This document shows, in pieces, positions 16,005-24,884 of a DNA stretch of 64,000 nucleotides (position 1 is the first letter of the stretch; every line of letters begins with the position of its first letter). Made by a program: the position numbers and the translations under genes. The notes below the pieces were generated by a model. It did not search any database and was not told the origin of the DNA. It worked only from the letters and a program-made list of their open reading frames with translations. Origin of the DNA: JAJDOD01 sp039024895 (GTDB lineage: Bacteria; Pseudomonadota; Alphaproteobacteria; Rhodobacterales; Rhodobacteraceae). The stretch is from contig JBCCPJ010000008.1 in NCBI GenBank assembly GCA_039024895.1, forward strand, positions 73,402-137,401, given 5' to 3'.

Positions 16005-16637
16005 ATGGACCCTGCCACCTGGACCGCCTTTCTCGCCGCATCGACGGCACTTTTACTGATCCCCGGGCCGACGGTGTTGTTGGTGCTGGCCTATGCCTTG
16101 GCGAAGGGCCGTCGCATCACTGTACCAACCGCCCTTGGGGTCGCCACGGGTGACTTGATCGCCATGACCGCGTCCCTCGCGGGGCTTGGGGTCGTGGTGC
16201 TGACATCGGCGACTGTATTCACGGCGCTGAAATGGATTGGGGCGGCGTATCTGATCTGGCTCGGCATCAAAATGATCCTTGGGGCCAAGTCCACCAGCCT
16301 TGATATGCCGCAAGCCGCGAGCGACCTGTCACCACGCGCGGCCTTTCTGAACGCGGCGGCCGTGACGGCGCTCAACCCTAAGAGCATCGTCTTCTTTATT
16401 GCTTTTGTGCCGCAGTTCATCACGCCGGAAGCCGATTTTCTGCCGCAGGCCAGTATCCTGATTGCCAGTTTTGTGACCCTCGCAGGGCTCAACGCTCTTG
16501 CTTATGCGCTGCTGGCTGATCGGCTTCGCGAGACCATCAAGCGACCGGCCATCATCCGGTGGCTTACGCGCGCCGGGGGTGGAACGCTGGTCGCTATGGG
16601 TATCGCCACGGCAACGCTCCGCCGCGCGCAGCCTTGA
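16005..16637 (+). CDS. LysE/RhtB family amino acid exporter
   Basis: The 210-residue protein has six hydrophobic segments and the RhtB-family N-terminal signature L-L-I-P-G-P-T-V-L-L-V (about residues 16-26). An A-L-N-P-K-S-I-V-F-F motif lies near residue 120. It should export amino acids or related metabolites; the substrate is not predictable. The start at 16005 has GAGG upstream; the TTG four codons earlier is less likely. It diverges from the aldolase gene and overlaps the priA start by three bases. Confidence 0.88.
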   Translation: MDPATWTAFLAASTALLLIPGPTVLLVLAYALAKGRRITVPTALGVATGDLIAMTASLAGLGVVVLTSATVFTALKWIGAAYLIWLGIKMILGAKSTSLDMPQAASDLSPRAAFLNAAAVTALNPKSIVFFIAFVPQFITPEADFLPQASILIASFVTLAGLNALAYALLADRLRETIKRPAIIRWLTRAGGGTLVAMGIATATLRRAQP

Positions 16638-18829
16638 TGCGCCATTTTGACGAAGGTGATCTGGTGTCGGTGCTGACCACGCAGCCGCTGGATCGCACCC
16701 TTGATTACAGAGCCCCGGAGGGCGGGTGTTTCGAGGGCGCTTTCGTCGAAGTGCCGCTCGGCCCCCGCAAGGTAATCGGCGTTGTCTGGGGTGCTGGGGA
16801 AGGTGGGTATGACCTGGCAAAGATACGACGGGTCATTCGCGTGCTCGACGCGGTGCCGATGCGCGATGATATGCGGCAATTCCTAATCCGTGCGGCCGAT
16901 TACACGCTGACCCCGCTTTCCGCGATGCTTCGGCTGGCAACGCGGTCTCCAGGCCTCGGGGACCCACCGGCCATGCGTGTGATTTACCGCCGAGGGACCG
17001 TCGACGCGCCGGATCGCTGGACGCCAGCGCGGCAAAAAGTAGTCGCCGTCCTCGACGAGTTTGGCGTTCTGTCCTTTACACTCGCCGAATTGGCAGAGAT
17101 GGCCGGGGTCTCGACCAGTGTCGTAAAAGGGCTTGTAAAACAAGGCGTTGTTGCGGAGGAGGAAAGTCCGCGCGACATGCCGTACCCCCATCTAAAGTCG
17201 GATGTTGCGGCGGATGTGGCGCTGACCGTTGAACAGTCTGCCGCCGCCAAAGCACTCCGCACCGGTGTTGCCGCGCGCACCTATGCCACCGCCCTTTTGA
17301 AAGGGGTCACCGGCTCTGGCAAGACCGAGGTTTATCTTGAGGCCGTCGCGGCCTGTCTCGATGCCGGTCGACAAGCGCTCGTCCTTCTACCTGAAATCGC
17401 ACTGACCGCCGAGTTTCTGAACCGTGTCGAAGACCGCTTTGGCGCGCGCCCTGCTGAGTGGCACTCGGGCGTCACCATGACCGAGCGGCGGCGGGCGTGG
17501 AAGATGGTCTCCGAGGGCGGCGCGCAACTGGTGGTAGGCGCGCGTTCTGCGCTGTTCTTGCCCTATCAGGACCTCGGGTTAATCGTTGTCGATGAGGAAC
17601 ATGACACGTCCTACAAGCAAGAAGACGGCGTGCTTTACAATGCCCGCGATATGGCCGTTTTGCGGGCGTCGATCACAAACGCACAGGTCGTCCTTGCCTC
17701 GGCGACACCGTCGCTTGAAAGCTGGGCCAATGCCGATACGGGCAAGTATCAGCGGCTGACACTGACCACCCGTTTCGGCGAAGCGGTGATGCCGGATATG
17801 CTCGCCATCGATATGCGGGCCGAAGCCCTGCCTGCTAACCGTTGGATATCGGAGACGTTGGCGGGTGCTGTTCGCCAGCGCTTGGGCGACGGTGAGCAGT
17901 CGCTCCTTTTCCTCAATCGGCGCGGCTATGCGCCGGTGACCATTTGCCGGGCGTGCGGACATCAAATCGGCTGCGATCATTGCGACGCGCGGATGGTCGA
18001 GCACCGCTTCCAGAAACGGCTGATGTGCCACCAATGCGGTGAAACGAAACCGATGCCGACAATTTGTCCATCCTGTGGAGCCGAAGACAGGCTTGCGCCC
18101 GTGGGTCCCGGCGTGGAACGCATCACGGAGGAAGTTGCGTCTCTTTTCCCTGAGGCTCGGACAGCGCTGTTGTCCTCCGATATCTACGGTTCTGCCAGGG
18201 CACTCAAAGCCCAGATTGAGGATATCGCGAGCGGTGGGGCGGACATCATCATCGGCACTCAGATCGTCGCCAAGGGGCACAACTTTCCACTGCTCACGCT
18301 GGTTGGTGTCATCGATGCGGACCTTGGCTTGCAGGGCTCGGATCTCCGCGCGGCGGAGCGGACGTTTCAACTCATGCGCCAGGTCGCGGGACGGGCGGGT
18401 CGGGCTGAGAAACCTGGTCTCGCGCTGATGCAGACATATCAGCCGGAGCATCCGGTGATCCGCGCCATCCTTTCCGGTGAGGAAGAGGCGTTTTGGAAGG
18501 CCGAGGCTGCCGAACGCCGCGCCGCGGGTGTGCCGCCCTATGGCCGGATGGCCGGTATTGTCCTGTCATCACCGGATGTCGCCGAAGTGTTCGATTTCGG
18601 CAAGGCGCTTGCCGCAAAATCTGGGCCGCTCCATCAGATCGGTGCGCAGATTTTCGGGCCCGCAGCAGCACCCATCGCCCGTATTCGCGGACGCCATCGC
18701 GTCCGGCTGTTGGTGAAAGCTGACAAAACGGCACCCTTGCAAAAGGCGCTCACCCACTGGCTCGGGCAATTCCGGGTGCCAACGAACCTGCGGGTCGCGG
18801 TCGATATCGACCCGCAGAGCTTTTACTGA
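16637..18829 (+). CDS. priA: primosomal protein N' (replication restart helicase PriA)
   Basis: The 730-residue protein has the N-terminal 3'-DNA-binding domain, Walker A motif G-V-T-G-S-G-K-T-E (near residues 223-231), V-V-D-E-E-H-D (DEEH box), and the double zinc module C-R-A-C-G ... C-D-H-C ... C-H-Q-C-G ... C-P-S-C-G around residues 437-480. It restarts collapsed replication forks by recognising fork DNA and loading the replicative helicase. The ATG at 16637 overlaps the LysE stop; the open frame further upstream is a shadow. It converges with the next gene, 9 bases apart. Confidence 0.96.
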   Translation: MRHFDEGDLVSVLTTQPLDRTLDYRAPEGGCFEGAFVEVPLGPRKVIGVVWGAGEGGYDLAKIRRVIRVLDAVPMRDDMRQFLIRAADYTLTPLSAMLRLATRSPGLGDPPAMRVIYRRGTVDAPDRWTPARQKVVAVLDEFGVLSFTLAELAEMAGVSTSVVKGLVKQGVVAEEESPRDMPYPHLKSDVAADVALTVEQSAAAKALRTGVAARTYATALLKGVTGSGKTEVYLEAVAACLDAGRQALVLLPEIALTAEFLNRVEDRFGARPAEWHSGVTMTERRRAWKMVSEGGAQLVVGARSALFLPYQDLGLIVVDEEHDTSYKQEDGVLYNARDMAVLRASITNAQVVLASATPSLESWANADTGKYQRLTLTTRFGEAVMPDMLAIDMRAEALPANRWISETLAGAVRQRLGDGEQSLLFLNRRGYAPVTICRACGHQIGCDHCDARMVEHRFQKRLMCHQCGETKPMPTICPSCGAEDRLAPVGPGVERITEEVASLFPEARTALLSSDIYGSARALKAQIEDIASGGADIIIGTQIVAKGHNFPLLTLVGVIDADLGLQGSDLRAAERTFQLMRQVAGRAGRAEKPGLALMQTYQPEHPVIRAILSGEEEAFWKAEAAERRAAGVPPYGRMAGIVLSSPDVAEVFDFGKALAAKSGPLHQIGAQIFGPAAAPIARIRGRHRVRLLVKADKTAPLQKALTHWLGQFRVPTNLRVAVDIDPQSFY

Positions 18830-18838
18830 TCGCGCAAC

Positions 18839-19606
18839 TCAGAACTTGCCAGAGTTCCCCCATGCGTCGCGGGGGCTGATCTCTTCCTCATTCATCCAGT
18901 GTTCGACGATCAACCCGTGTTCCAGGCGGTAGAGATCGAAGACCGCAACATCCTTGCCGCCCGCATATCGTTTACCATAGGTCATGACAAAATCCCCCTG
19001 TCCCATGTGCTGGAACAGCATTTCGTAGTCGCCAGCTGCCGGAGACGCCAGCCATGCGGCGAGCCCGTTGCGCCCGGCCCCAATGCCCGGAGCATGCTGG
19101 ATGACGTCGGTGGCAACGAATTTGTCGATCCTGTCGTGCTGCCCCTCTTGGCGGACTTGCTTGGTAAACTCCAGAACCGTCGCCTTGTTGGCCTCGGTGT
19201 CCGCGGCTGTGTTCACGTCGGCTGTGCCGCGGACCATGTCCTCACCAGAGGCCGTTTCGCTGACATAGGGTGCAATAGTGTCCCAGTGTTCCAGGATCAG
19301 ACCGTCTTCATCGGTATAAAACATGTCCATTGTGACCCATCGCGCGGCCCCATCATTCAACGATTGGTAGGCGTTACAAAACACCCAGCGGCCATCCTCA
19401 AAAATCCGTACGATCTCAATGTCGCGCTTGGGGTTGCGTTCGACGAAAGGTTCGAAAAAGTCAAGAAAACCGTCTGTGCCATCCCCGACGCCGGTCGAAT
19501 GTTGCGTGTAGCGGTGGCCGGTATATTTGTGCACAGCCTCCCGCGCGTTCCCGCCCGCGATGCCTTCAAGATAGATGCGGCGCACGTTGTCTAGTCCCTG
19601 TCCCAC
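18839..19606 (-). CDS. tandem SnoaL-like (NTF2-fold) protein
   Basis: The 255-residue protein appears to hold two SnoaL-like domains (about residues 5-115 and 135-250). Each has the pattern of an N-terminal helix, Y-x-Q-H or I-Q-H-A-P, a central F-x-x-x segment and a C-terminal strand ending H-W-D or H-W-M. Single-domain relatives are about 130 residues, so this is a fused duplication. No catalytic residues can be assigned. No signal peptide is visible. It lies downstream of the MBL hydrolase on the same strand, 60 bases away, so both may be controlled by the divergent LysR gene. Confidence 0.78.
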   Translation of the reverse strand: MGQGLDNVRRIYLEGIAGGNAREAVHKYTGHRYTQHSTGVGDGTDGFLDFFEPFVERNPKRDIEIVRIFEDGRWVFCNAYQSLNDGAARWVTMDMFYTDEDGLILEHWDTIAPYVSETASGEDMVRGTADVNTAADTEANKATVLEFTKQVRQEGQHDRIDKFVATDVIQHAPGIGAGRNGLAAWLASPAAGDYEMLFQHMGQGDFVMTYGKRYAGGKDVAVFDLYRLEHGLIVEHWMNEEEISPRDAWGNSGKF

Positions 19607-19666
19607 GATATGATCCTCGTTTCGTTTGTTTGGGCAGGCCCGGCGAGCCTGCCCGCATTCATGGCG

Positions 19667-20548
19667 TTACTTATCCCAGTATTGGGCTGTCAGACCTAGC
19701 AGGAACTCACCACCATAGGAGGGGTAGGCGGCCTTCATGGCAGCGACCACGTCGTCAGGTGTGCTTGCCGCATCCCAGGCAGCGTCCAAGGTTGAAACAT
19801 AGCCGATCGCGGTATCCAGTTCACCCCGCGTCGTTGGCAGTCCGTGTCCGACCAAAAGCGTGTCGAATGCTTCGTCGTCGCGCAGCCCCTCCAGCGTGGC
19901 GATCCAGTTCTTCCGATCCACGCCCGGCGCGAAATAGATGCCGTTATAGACAAGGTCCTGCACCACGGCGACCCGCTGCTCGGGGAGGACGGCGACGATA
20001 GTCTTGGGCGCTTCCGCATTGTCATAGGCGCGGAATTCAACGGGGACGCCACCAATCTCGGTCATGCCGAGGGCCAGATCGGTCCCGTTCAACAATGAGG
20101 TGGGTTCGGGGAAGTCGCCACCTGTGGCTTCGCCGCGTAGGCCTTCGCGAATTTCCGGCAATGTTTGGAACTCGATGCCCTCGAAGGTTGAGACACCGCC
20201 CCAATGGTCGGGGTGCTCATGGCTGACATACGCCGTGTTTACCGTTTTACCGGTGGAGGCGACGAGTGCAGCAACTTCGGCAGCCGTCGGGGGTAGCATG
20301 GTCGCGTCGACCAAGAGCAATTGATCGCCGAGTTCGATCACGTGCGAGGTCACATTTACGGCCTGTGGTGGGGAAACGTAGGTATGAAAAGTTACGCCAC
20401 CGGTTGAGAATGTCGTGACGGTACCGGCGGGCATATCGCCCTGTGCACGCGCGGGTGTTGCCTCGAAGCCGCCGCGTAGCAATGCCACGGCACCGGCCGA
20501 TAGGGCGGCCCCTTGCATCAGTTGGCGTCGGTTGAGAGTACGGGTCAT
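19667..20548 (-). CDS. Tat-exported MBL-fold metallohydrolase
   Basis: The 293-residue protein has a twin-arginine signal (N-R-R-Q-L-M, residues 6-11, then a hydrophobic stretch ending A-R-A-Q) and the metallo-beta-lactamase motif H110-E-H-P-D-H115, followed by a G-G. A later H near G-H-G-L would supply another metal ligand. Tat export suggests it is folded with metal in the cytoplasm and acts in the periplasm. The substrate is unknown. It is transcribed divergently from a LysR-type regulator. Confidence 0.85.
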   Translation of the reverse strand: MTRTLNRRQLMQGAALSAGAVALLRGGFEATPARAQGDMPAGTVTTFSTGGVTFHTYVSPPQAVNVTSHVIELGDQLLLVDATMLPPTAAEVAALVASTGKTVNTAYVSHEHPDHWGGVSTFEGIEFQTLPEIREGLRGEATGGDFPEPTSLLNGTDLALGMTEIGGVPVEFRAYDNAEAPKTIVAVLPEQRVAVVQDLVYNGIYFAPGVDRKNWIATLEGLRDDEAFDTLLVGHGLPTTRGELDTAIGYVSTLDAAWDAASTPDDVVAAMKAAYPSYGGEFLLGLTAQYWDK

Positions 20549-20600
20549 AGCTGAGCCTTTCTTTCGGTGAGTGAAACGTCGTCTTGCTTGATGGCCCTAG

Positions 20601-20640
20601 GGTATTGACCCCCGTTGTCTCCCATAAGTAGGTCAATACC
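20601..20640. promoter_or_regulatory. inverted repeat operator between MBL and LysR genes
   Basis: GGTATTGACC (20601-20610) and GGTCAATACC (20631-20640) are perfect complements with a 20-base spacer. They sit in the intergenic region between the divergent MBL and LysR genes. This is the expected place for a LysR regulator to control itself and the MBL-SnoaL operon. The repeat is longer than a minimal T-N11-A box, and could bind a tetramer. Confidence 0.6.
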
Positions 20641-20667
20641 GAGAGGACTATTCCGCGAGGGCGAATA

Positions 20668-21543
20668 ATGATCGACAAGCTGCGAGCCATCGCAATTTTT
20701 TCTACTGTCGTGGATCAAGGCACATTTCGCGCGGCCGCGCTCCACCTTGGGCTTGGACCCTCCCGCGTGAGCGAGACCGTTTCGGAGTTGGAAAAAGAAC
20801 TGGGGGTGACACTGCTTTATCGGTCCACGCGCCAGTTGTCGCTCACCCATGAAGGCCGCCTCTTGCATGAAAAAGCGCAAGAGATGCTGTCGACGGTCGA
20901 GGCGGGTTTGGATGCCATCAGCCCGACGTCCAATGACCCGAAAGGCGCGCTCCGTATCACGGCGCCGGCGTTTGTGACGCAAACTGAGTTGATGGATCAA
21001 TTCGCTAGCTTTGCCCACGCATACCCAAAGATCGAACTGGAATTTGATTTTTCGGATGCGGCGCGCGATTTGATCCGGGACGGGTTCGATGTGGCGATCA
21101 GGGCCGGATGGCTGGAAGACAGCGAGTTGATGACGCGAAACATCGGCCGTGCCGACCGATTGCTCGTGGCCAGTGCGGCTTATATTGCGAGCCATGCCAC
21201 GCCAACGCACCCTTCCGATCTTGAGCAGTGGGATTGGATAAGGTTTGCGGTTCGGCCTGATCAAACCCAGTTAACCGGACCGTCGGGCGAACAAGTTATG
21301 GTCACGGGCGCTTCCCATGTCAAAGTCAATTCCGCGACAGCGCTTTACGAATTTGCCGCGCGGGGGCTCGGTGTGACTTCAATTCCCGAGAACATGGCGT
21401 GCCGTGGATTCGAGCGCGGCGAATTATTGCATGTCTTGCCCGAATGGACGCTCGCGCCACTCGGGTTCCATGCGGTTTGGCCCGATCAGTCGCGCCGTCA
21501 GAATGTGACATCCCTTTTCGTGCGTCACCTCGCGCAAGCCTGA
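20668..21543 (+). CDS. LysR family transcriptional regulator
   Basis: The 291-residue protein has an N-terminal winged helix-turn-helix (residues 3-62, with F-R-A-A-A-L-H-L-G-L-G-P-S-R-V-S-E) and a LysR substrate-binding domain typical of the CrgA-like group (L-R-I-T-A-P near residue 95, D-F-S-D-A near 131). It is divergent from the MBL-SnoaL genes and probably regulates them in response to an unknown ligand. The perfect inverted repeat at 20601-20640 is its likely site. Confidence 0.9.
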   Translation: MIDKLRAIAIFSTVVDQGTFRAAALHLGLGPSRVSETVSELEKELGVTLLYRSTRQLSLTHEGRLLHEKAQEMLSTVEAGLDAISPTSNDPKGALRITAPAFVTQTELMDQFASFAHAYPKIELEFDFSDAARDLIRDGFDVAIRAGWLEDSELMTRNIGRADRLLVASAAYIASHATPTHPSDLEQWDWIRFAVRPDQTQLTGPSGEQVMVTGASHVKVNSATALYEFAARGLGVTSIPENMACRGFERGELLHVLPEWTLAPLGFHAVWPDQSRRQNVTSLFVRHLAQA

Positions 21544-21639
21544 CGCCGGACGGTCGGACTTTTTTGCCTGTCACGGGAATTTTTGGGGCGTCTGTTGCGT
21601 AGTCGAGGTAAGATCACGCGATGCGAAAGGATCGAACCC

Positions 21640-22209
21640 TTGTTTAAACGCCTCATATTTCTCGCCGGCCTTGTCGCCTTTTGCACGCCTTTGCTGGCGG
21701 CACCGACCAACTATGCCCTGAAACAGGATCAGAGCCGGGTCGGCTTCACATGGTTTCTCAACAGCGACGCCGTTAACGGCACCATGCCAGTCTCACGCGC
21801 GGATATCGTGTTGGATTTTGACCGGCCCGCCAATAGCCGGATCCGCGTTTCCGTCGATGCGGCGCGGGCGCGGGCAGGGGCCCCCTTTGCTGGTGAAGCG
21901 CTGCGGGGGGAGAGCGTTCTTTGGACTGACCGCTTTCCCGAGATCACCTTTCAAAGTCGGGATGTCCGGCGCGACGGGCAAGGCGGTGCAATCATGACCG
22001 GCACGCTCACCGTGCGGGGTGTGACACAACCGCAGACCTTCACAGCGCAACTCTTTCGCCCCGCAGGTCAGGCCGCGGGCGACCGTTCCGAGCTGACGAT
22101 CCGCCTCAAAGGCGGGTTGTCACGCAGTGCCTTTGGTGCAGGTGGTTTCCAAAGCTTCGTGGGCGACAGGGTCGAGTTGGATATCCGCGCTCAGATCGTC
22201 CGGGAATAG
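21640..22209 (+). CDS. YceI family periplasmic protein
   Basis: The 189-residue protein has a signal peptide (about residues 1-20, ending L-L-A-A) and then the YceI lipocalin-like beta-barrel: Y-A-L-K-Q-D-Q-S-R-V-G-F at the first strand, F-P-E-I-T-F-Q-S in the middle and T-G-T-L-T-V-R-G-V-T near residue 123. Relatives bind isoprenoid quinone-like lipids. I chose TTG at 21640 because AAAGGA lies 9 bases upstream and the signal peptide then begins at residue 1. A start at 21583 would put 19 charged residues in front of it. Confidence 0.82.
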   Translation: MFKRLIFLAGLVAFCTPLLAAPTNYALKQDQSRVGFTWFLNSDAVNGTMPVSRADIVLDFDRPANSRIRVSVDAARARAGAPFAGEALRGESVLWTDRFPEITFQSRDVRRDGQGGAIMTGTLTVRGVTQPQTFTAQLFRPAGQAAGDRSELTIRLKGGLSRSAFGAGGFQSFVGDRVELDIRAQIVRE

Positions 22210-22224
22210 CTGCAGAGATACAAG

Positions 22225-22734
22225 CTACTTCCCGAGCGGGACGGTCAGGCCAAAGGCAAAAAGCGCATCAAAGTTCTCGCCGTCCCCCGGAAAGGCCAGG
22301 AGAAAGGTCTTACCATACTGAACGCGTAGCGCCCCGATTGGAATAAAATCGCCCACTGAAACGGCAACACGGTCGCCGTTCCCAGGGTACCAGGCACCGC
22401 CCGCGACCACATCGACTTCAAAGATACCCGTCCCGTAAAATGGCATGGCCACTGCCAAGGACAGGGCACCATCGCCAAATGAATTGCGAAACGCCCCGGC
22501 AACCAGGCTTGGTTGCCGATCTAGGTTTCCGCGCAGCACTGGAAGGAGCGCCGGTGGATTTCGGAACTCCCATTCGAGAAAAAGCCCCGGGTTCACCTCC
22601 TCTACCTCGAATTGAATGTTTGCATGGTGCGATCCCAGCATGAGCGAGAGCCGATCCGGCCCGGCATGAGCAGGTGCAAGGACATTGAAGATCAGGAATA
22701 GGGCGCAAAAGACCAATCGCATGCCAAGGCTCAT
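22225..22734 (-). CDS. secreted protein of unknown function, probable small outer-membrane barrel
   Basis: The 169-residue protein begins with a clear signal peptide (cleavage near A-H-A-G, residue 25) and continues with alternating hydrophobic/polar strands, such as F-L-E-W-E-F-R-N-P and A-L-S-L-A-V-A-M-P-F-Y, ending in F-G-L-T-V-P-L-G-K. This pattern suggests an outer-membrane or periplasmic beta protein, but I do not recognise the family. AGGAAGAAAGG precedes the ATG at 22734. It converges with yceI and diverges from the MFS gene, whose start lies 86 bases away. Confidence 0.65.
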   Translation of the reverse strand: MSLGMRLVFCALFLIFNVLAPAHAGPDRLSLMLGSHHANIQFEVEEVNPGLFLEWEFRNPPALLPVLRGNLDRQPSLVAGAFRNSFGDGALSLAVAMPFYGTGIFEVDVVAGGAWYPGNGDRVAVSVGDFIPIGALRVQYGKTFLLAFPGDGENFDALFAFGLTVPLGK

Positions 22735-22819
22735 AGCATGCCTTTCTTCCTTCGTCGCCCTGTGGCGCGCGTTGCGATCTTTTCTTTCCAAATGTGCGCG
22801 AAAGGCGTAACTGCAAACC

Positions 22820-24046
22820 ATGGCGACAATACACATCACGGAGGCCGGGCAGCTGCCCGTTTGGCGTCGCCCCGTGGCGCTTCTGGTGCTTATGGCGGCC
22901 GCCATGCCGCTTGCCTTTGCCACATGGTCCGCTCTGTTGAATAACTTCGTCATTGAGCGCGCCGGGTTCACAGGGGTCGAGATCGGGTGGCTTCATACCA
23001 TCCGCGAAATTCCGGGGTTCTTGTCCTTTGCCGTGATTTTCATCCTTCTGGTGATGCGCGAACAACTCCTCGGCGTTCTCTCCCTGATTACGCTCGGCGT
23101 GGCCACCGCCGTGACCGCCTATTTCCCCACATTCGGCGGCATGCTCTTTATCACCTTTATCTCATCGGTCGGCTTTCACTACTTCGAAACGGTGAACCAG
23201 TCGCTGCAACTCCAGTACATCAAAAAGGAGCGCGCCCCGCAGGTTCTGGGCTGGCTGGTGGCCGTCGGTTCCGGTGCGTCCCTTGTGTCCTATGGCGCGT
23301 TGGTGGCCACGTGGGATTACTTTGGGCTCACTTACAATACAGTCTACATGATCTCCGGCGGCGCCTGCGCCCTCATTGCCGTCTATTGCTGGGTTGCCTT
23401 TCCGCGCTTTGAGACCACGCCCCAACTGAGGAAGATGGTCCTGCGCCGTCGTTACTGGCTTTATTACGCCTTGCAGTTCATGAGCGGTGCCCGGCGGCAG
23501 ATCTTCATCGTCTTTGCCGCCTTCATGATGGTTGAACGTTTTGGCTTTGAAGTTCACGAGGTCACCGCGCTTTTCCTGATAAACTATCTGGCGAACATGA
23601 TCCTTGCGCCCTTGATGGGGCGCGCGCTTGGGGTCTATGGCGAGCGTAATATTCTTGTTTTCGAGTATATCGGCCTGATCATGGTGTTTCTCGCCTATGG
23701 CGGCATTTACTATTTCGGCTGGGGTGTGGTGCTGGCGGCGTCTTTATATGTGATTGACCATCTACTATTTGCGATGGCTTTCGCGATGAAGACCTATTTC
23801 CAGAAAATTGCCGATCCCCAGGATATCGCACCGACCGCAGCGGTGGCGTTCACCATCAACCATATTGCGGCGGTCTTCCTCCCGGCGCTCCTTGGCTACC
23901 TCTGGGTGGTGTCGCCGGGCGGGGTGTTCATTTTGGCGGCGAGTTTGGCGAGCGTCTCCCTCATTTTGGCGATGATGATCCCGCGACATCCGGCCCCCGG
24001 ACATGAAACGGTGTTTTGTCGCGCTGTTGCGGCGCCCGCCGAGTAG
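22820..24046 (+). CDS. major facilitator superfamily transporter
   Basis: The 408-residue protein shows about twelve hydrophobic helices in two halves separated by a basic loop (R-K-M-V-L-R-R-R near residue 200). Helix 1 begins at about residue 18. No strong substrate-specific motif is recognisable, so the substrate is unknown. The start ATG at 22820 follows GCAAACC without a strong ribosome site. It is not obviously in an operon with msrA, which follows after 54 bases with a strong ribosome site of its own. Confidence 0.85.
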   Translation: MATIHITEAGQLPVWRRPVALLVLMAAAMPLAFATWSALLNNFVIERAGFTGVEIGWLHTIREIPGFLSFAVIFILLVMREQLLGVLSLITLGVATAVTAYFPTFGGMLFITFISSVGFHYFETVNQSLQLQYIKKERAPQVLGWLVAVGSGASLVSYGALVATWDYFGLTYNTVYMISGGACALIAVYCWVAFPRFETTPQLRKMVLRRRYWLYYALQFMSGARRQIFIVFAAFMMVERFGFEVHEVTALFLINYLANMILAPLMGRALGVYGERNILVFEYIGLIMVFLAYGGIYYFGWGVVLAASLYVIDHLLFAMAFAMKTYFQKIADPQDIAPTAAVAFTINHIAAVFLPALLGYLWVVSPGGVFILAASLASVSLILAMMIPRHPAPGHETVFCRAVAAPAE

Positions 24047-24100
24047 AAGCGCGGGTGCGGCGCCCCTATATTAAAAAAGAACCCGATAAGGAGGAAACGC

Positions 24101-24760
24101 ATGGTCTTTGGAATCCTGTCCCGTAAGTACAATATGGTCTCAGCCGAAGAGGCGCTGCCCGGTCGGCCCAATGCCATCCCCACCGCAGAAACCCATTTCG
24201 TGAACGGGCGCCCGCTGACGCTTGATGTGCCGGAGGGCCACGAGGTGGCGATTTTTGGCATGGGCTGTTTCTGGGGCGTGGAACGTATGTTCTGGAAGCT
24301 TAACGGCGTGCACCTAACCATGGTGGGATATGCCGGGGGGCACACTGAGAATCCGACCTATCAGGAAGTCTGTACCGGTCAGACCGGTCACAATGAAGTG
24401 GTTCGCGTGGTCTATGACCCGGGTGCCGTGAGCTACGAGAGCCTGTTGAAGGTGTTTTGGGAAGGGCACGACCCGACCCAAGGCATGCGGCAAGGCAATG
24501 ACACGGGCACGCAGTACCGGTCGGGGATATATGTGACGAGCGACGACCAGAAACGCGCCGCCGACGAGACCAAGGCCGAGTTCACGAAAGGTCTGGAAGC
24601 TGCGGGGTACGGGGCAATCACCACCGAAATCCTGCCGGCACCGGTGTTCTATTTTGCCGAGGATTATCACCAACAGTATCTCGCAAAGAACCCATCCGGG
24701 TATTGCGGCTTGGGTGGTACGGGCGTGACATGTCCGATTGGGACAGGCGTTTCAGGATAG
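24101..24760 (+). CDS. msrA: peptide-methionine (S)-S-oxide reductase MsrA
   Basis: The 219-residue enzyme has the catalytic motif G-C56-F-W-G with the nucleophilic cysteine at residue 56. The conserved G-Y-A-G-G, H-N-E-V-V-R-V, F-W-E-G-H-D-P-T and Y-H-Q-Q-Y-L-A-K-N-P motifs follow. It reduces methionine-S-sulfoxide in oxidised proteins. C-terminal Cys residues (G-Y-C-G-L near residue 202 and T-C-P) are in place to act as resolving cysteines. AAGGAGG precedes the ATG. An intergenic hairpin repeat follows the stop directly. Confidence 0.95.
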   Translation: MVFGILSRKYNMVSAEEALPGRPNAIPTAETHFVNGRPLTLDVPEGHEVAIFGMGCFWGVERMFWKLNGVHLTMVGYAGGHTENPTYQEVCTGQTGHNEVVRVVYDPGAVSYESLLKVFWEGHDPTQGMRQGNDTGTQYRSGIYVTSDDQKRAADETKAEFTKGLEAAGYGAITTEILPAPVFYFAEDYHQQYLAKNPSGYCGLGGTGVTCPIGTGVSG

Positions 24761-24761
24761 G

Positions 24762-24850
24762 GTTGCGCCTGCCTTTGGCAGTCGCTACGCCGGGGGAGGT
24801 TTTACCTCCCCCGGACCCCCTCCAAGGTATTTTCGACAGAAGAAGATGAT
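24762..24850 (+). repeat. Rhodobacterales-type intergenic hairpin repeat, copy 2
   Basis: About 85 bases closely match 40613-40698, with the shared order TTGCGC, GCAGTCGCT, CCGGGGGAGG hairpin, GGACCCCCTCCAAGGTATTTT and CAGA. The hairpin CCGGGGGAGG-TTTTA-CCTCCCCCGG (24790-24814) is a perfect 10-bp stem. It directly follows msrA and may end its transcript. Confidence 0.75.
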
Positions 24851-24884
24851 TGACGGGCCGTACCCTGCGGCGTAGCGCGACGCC

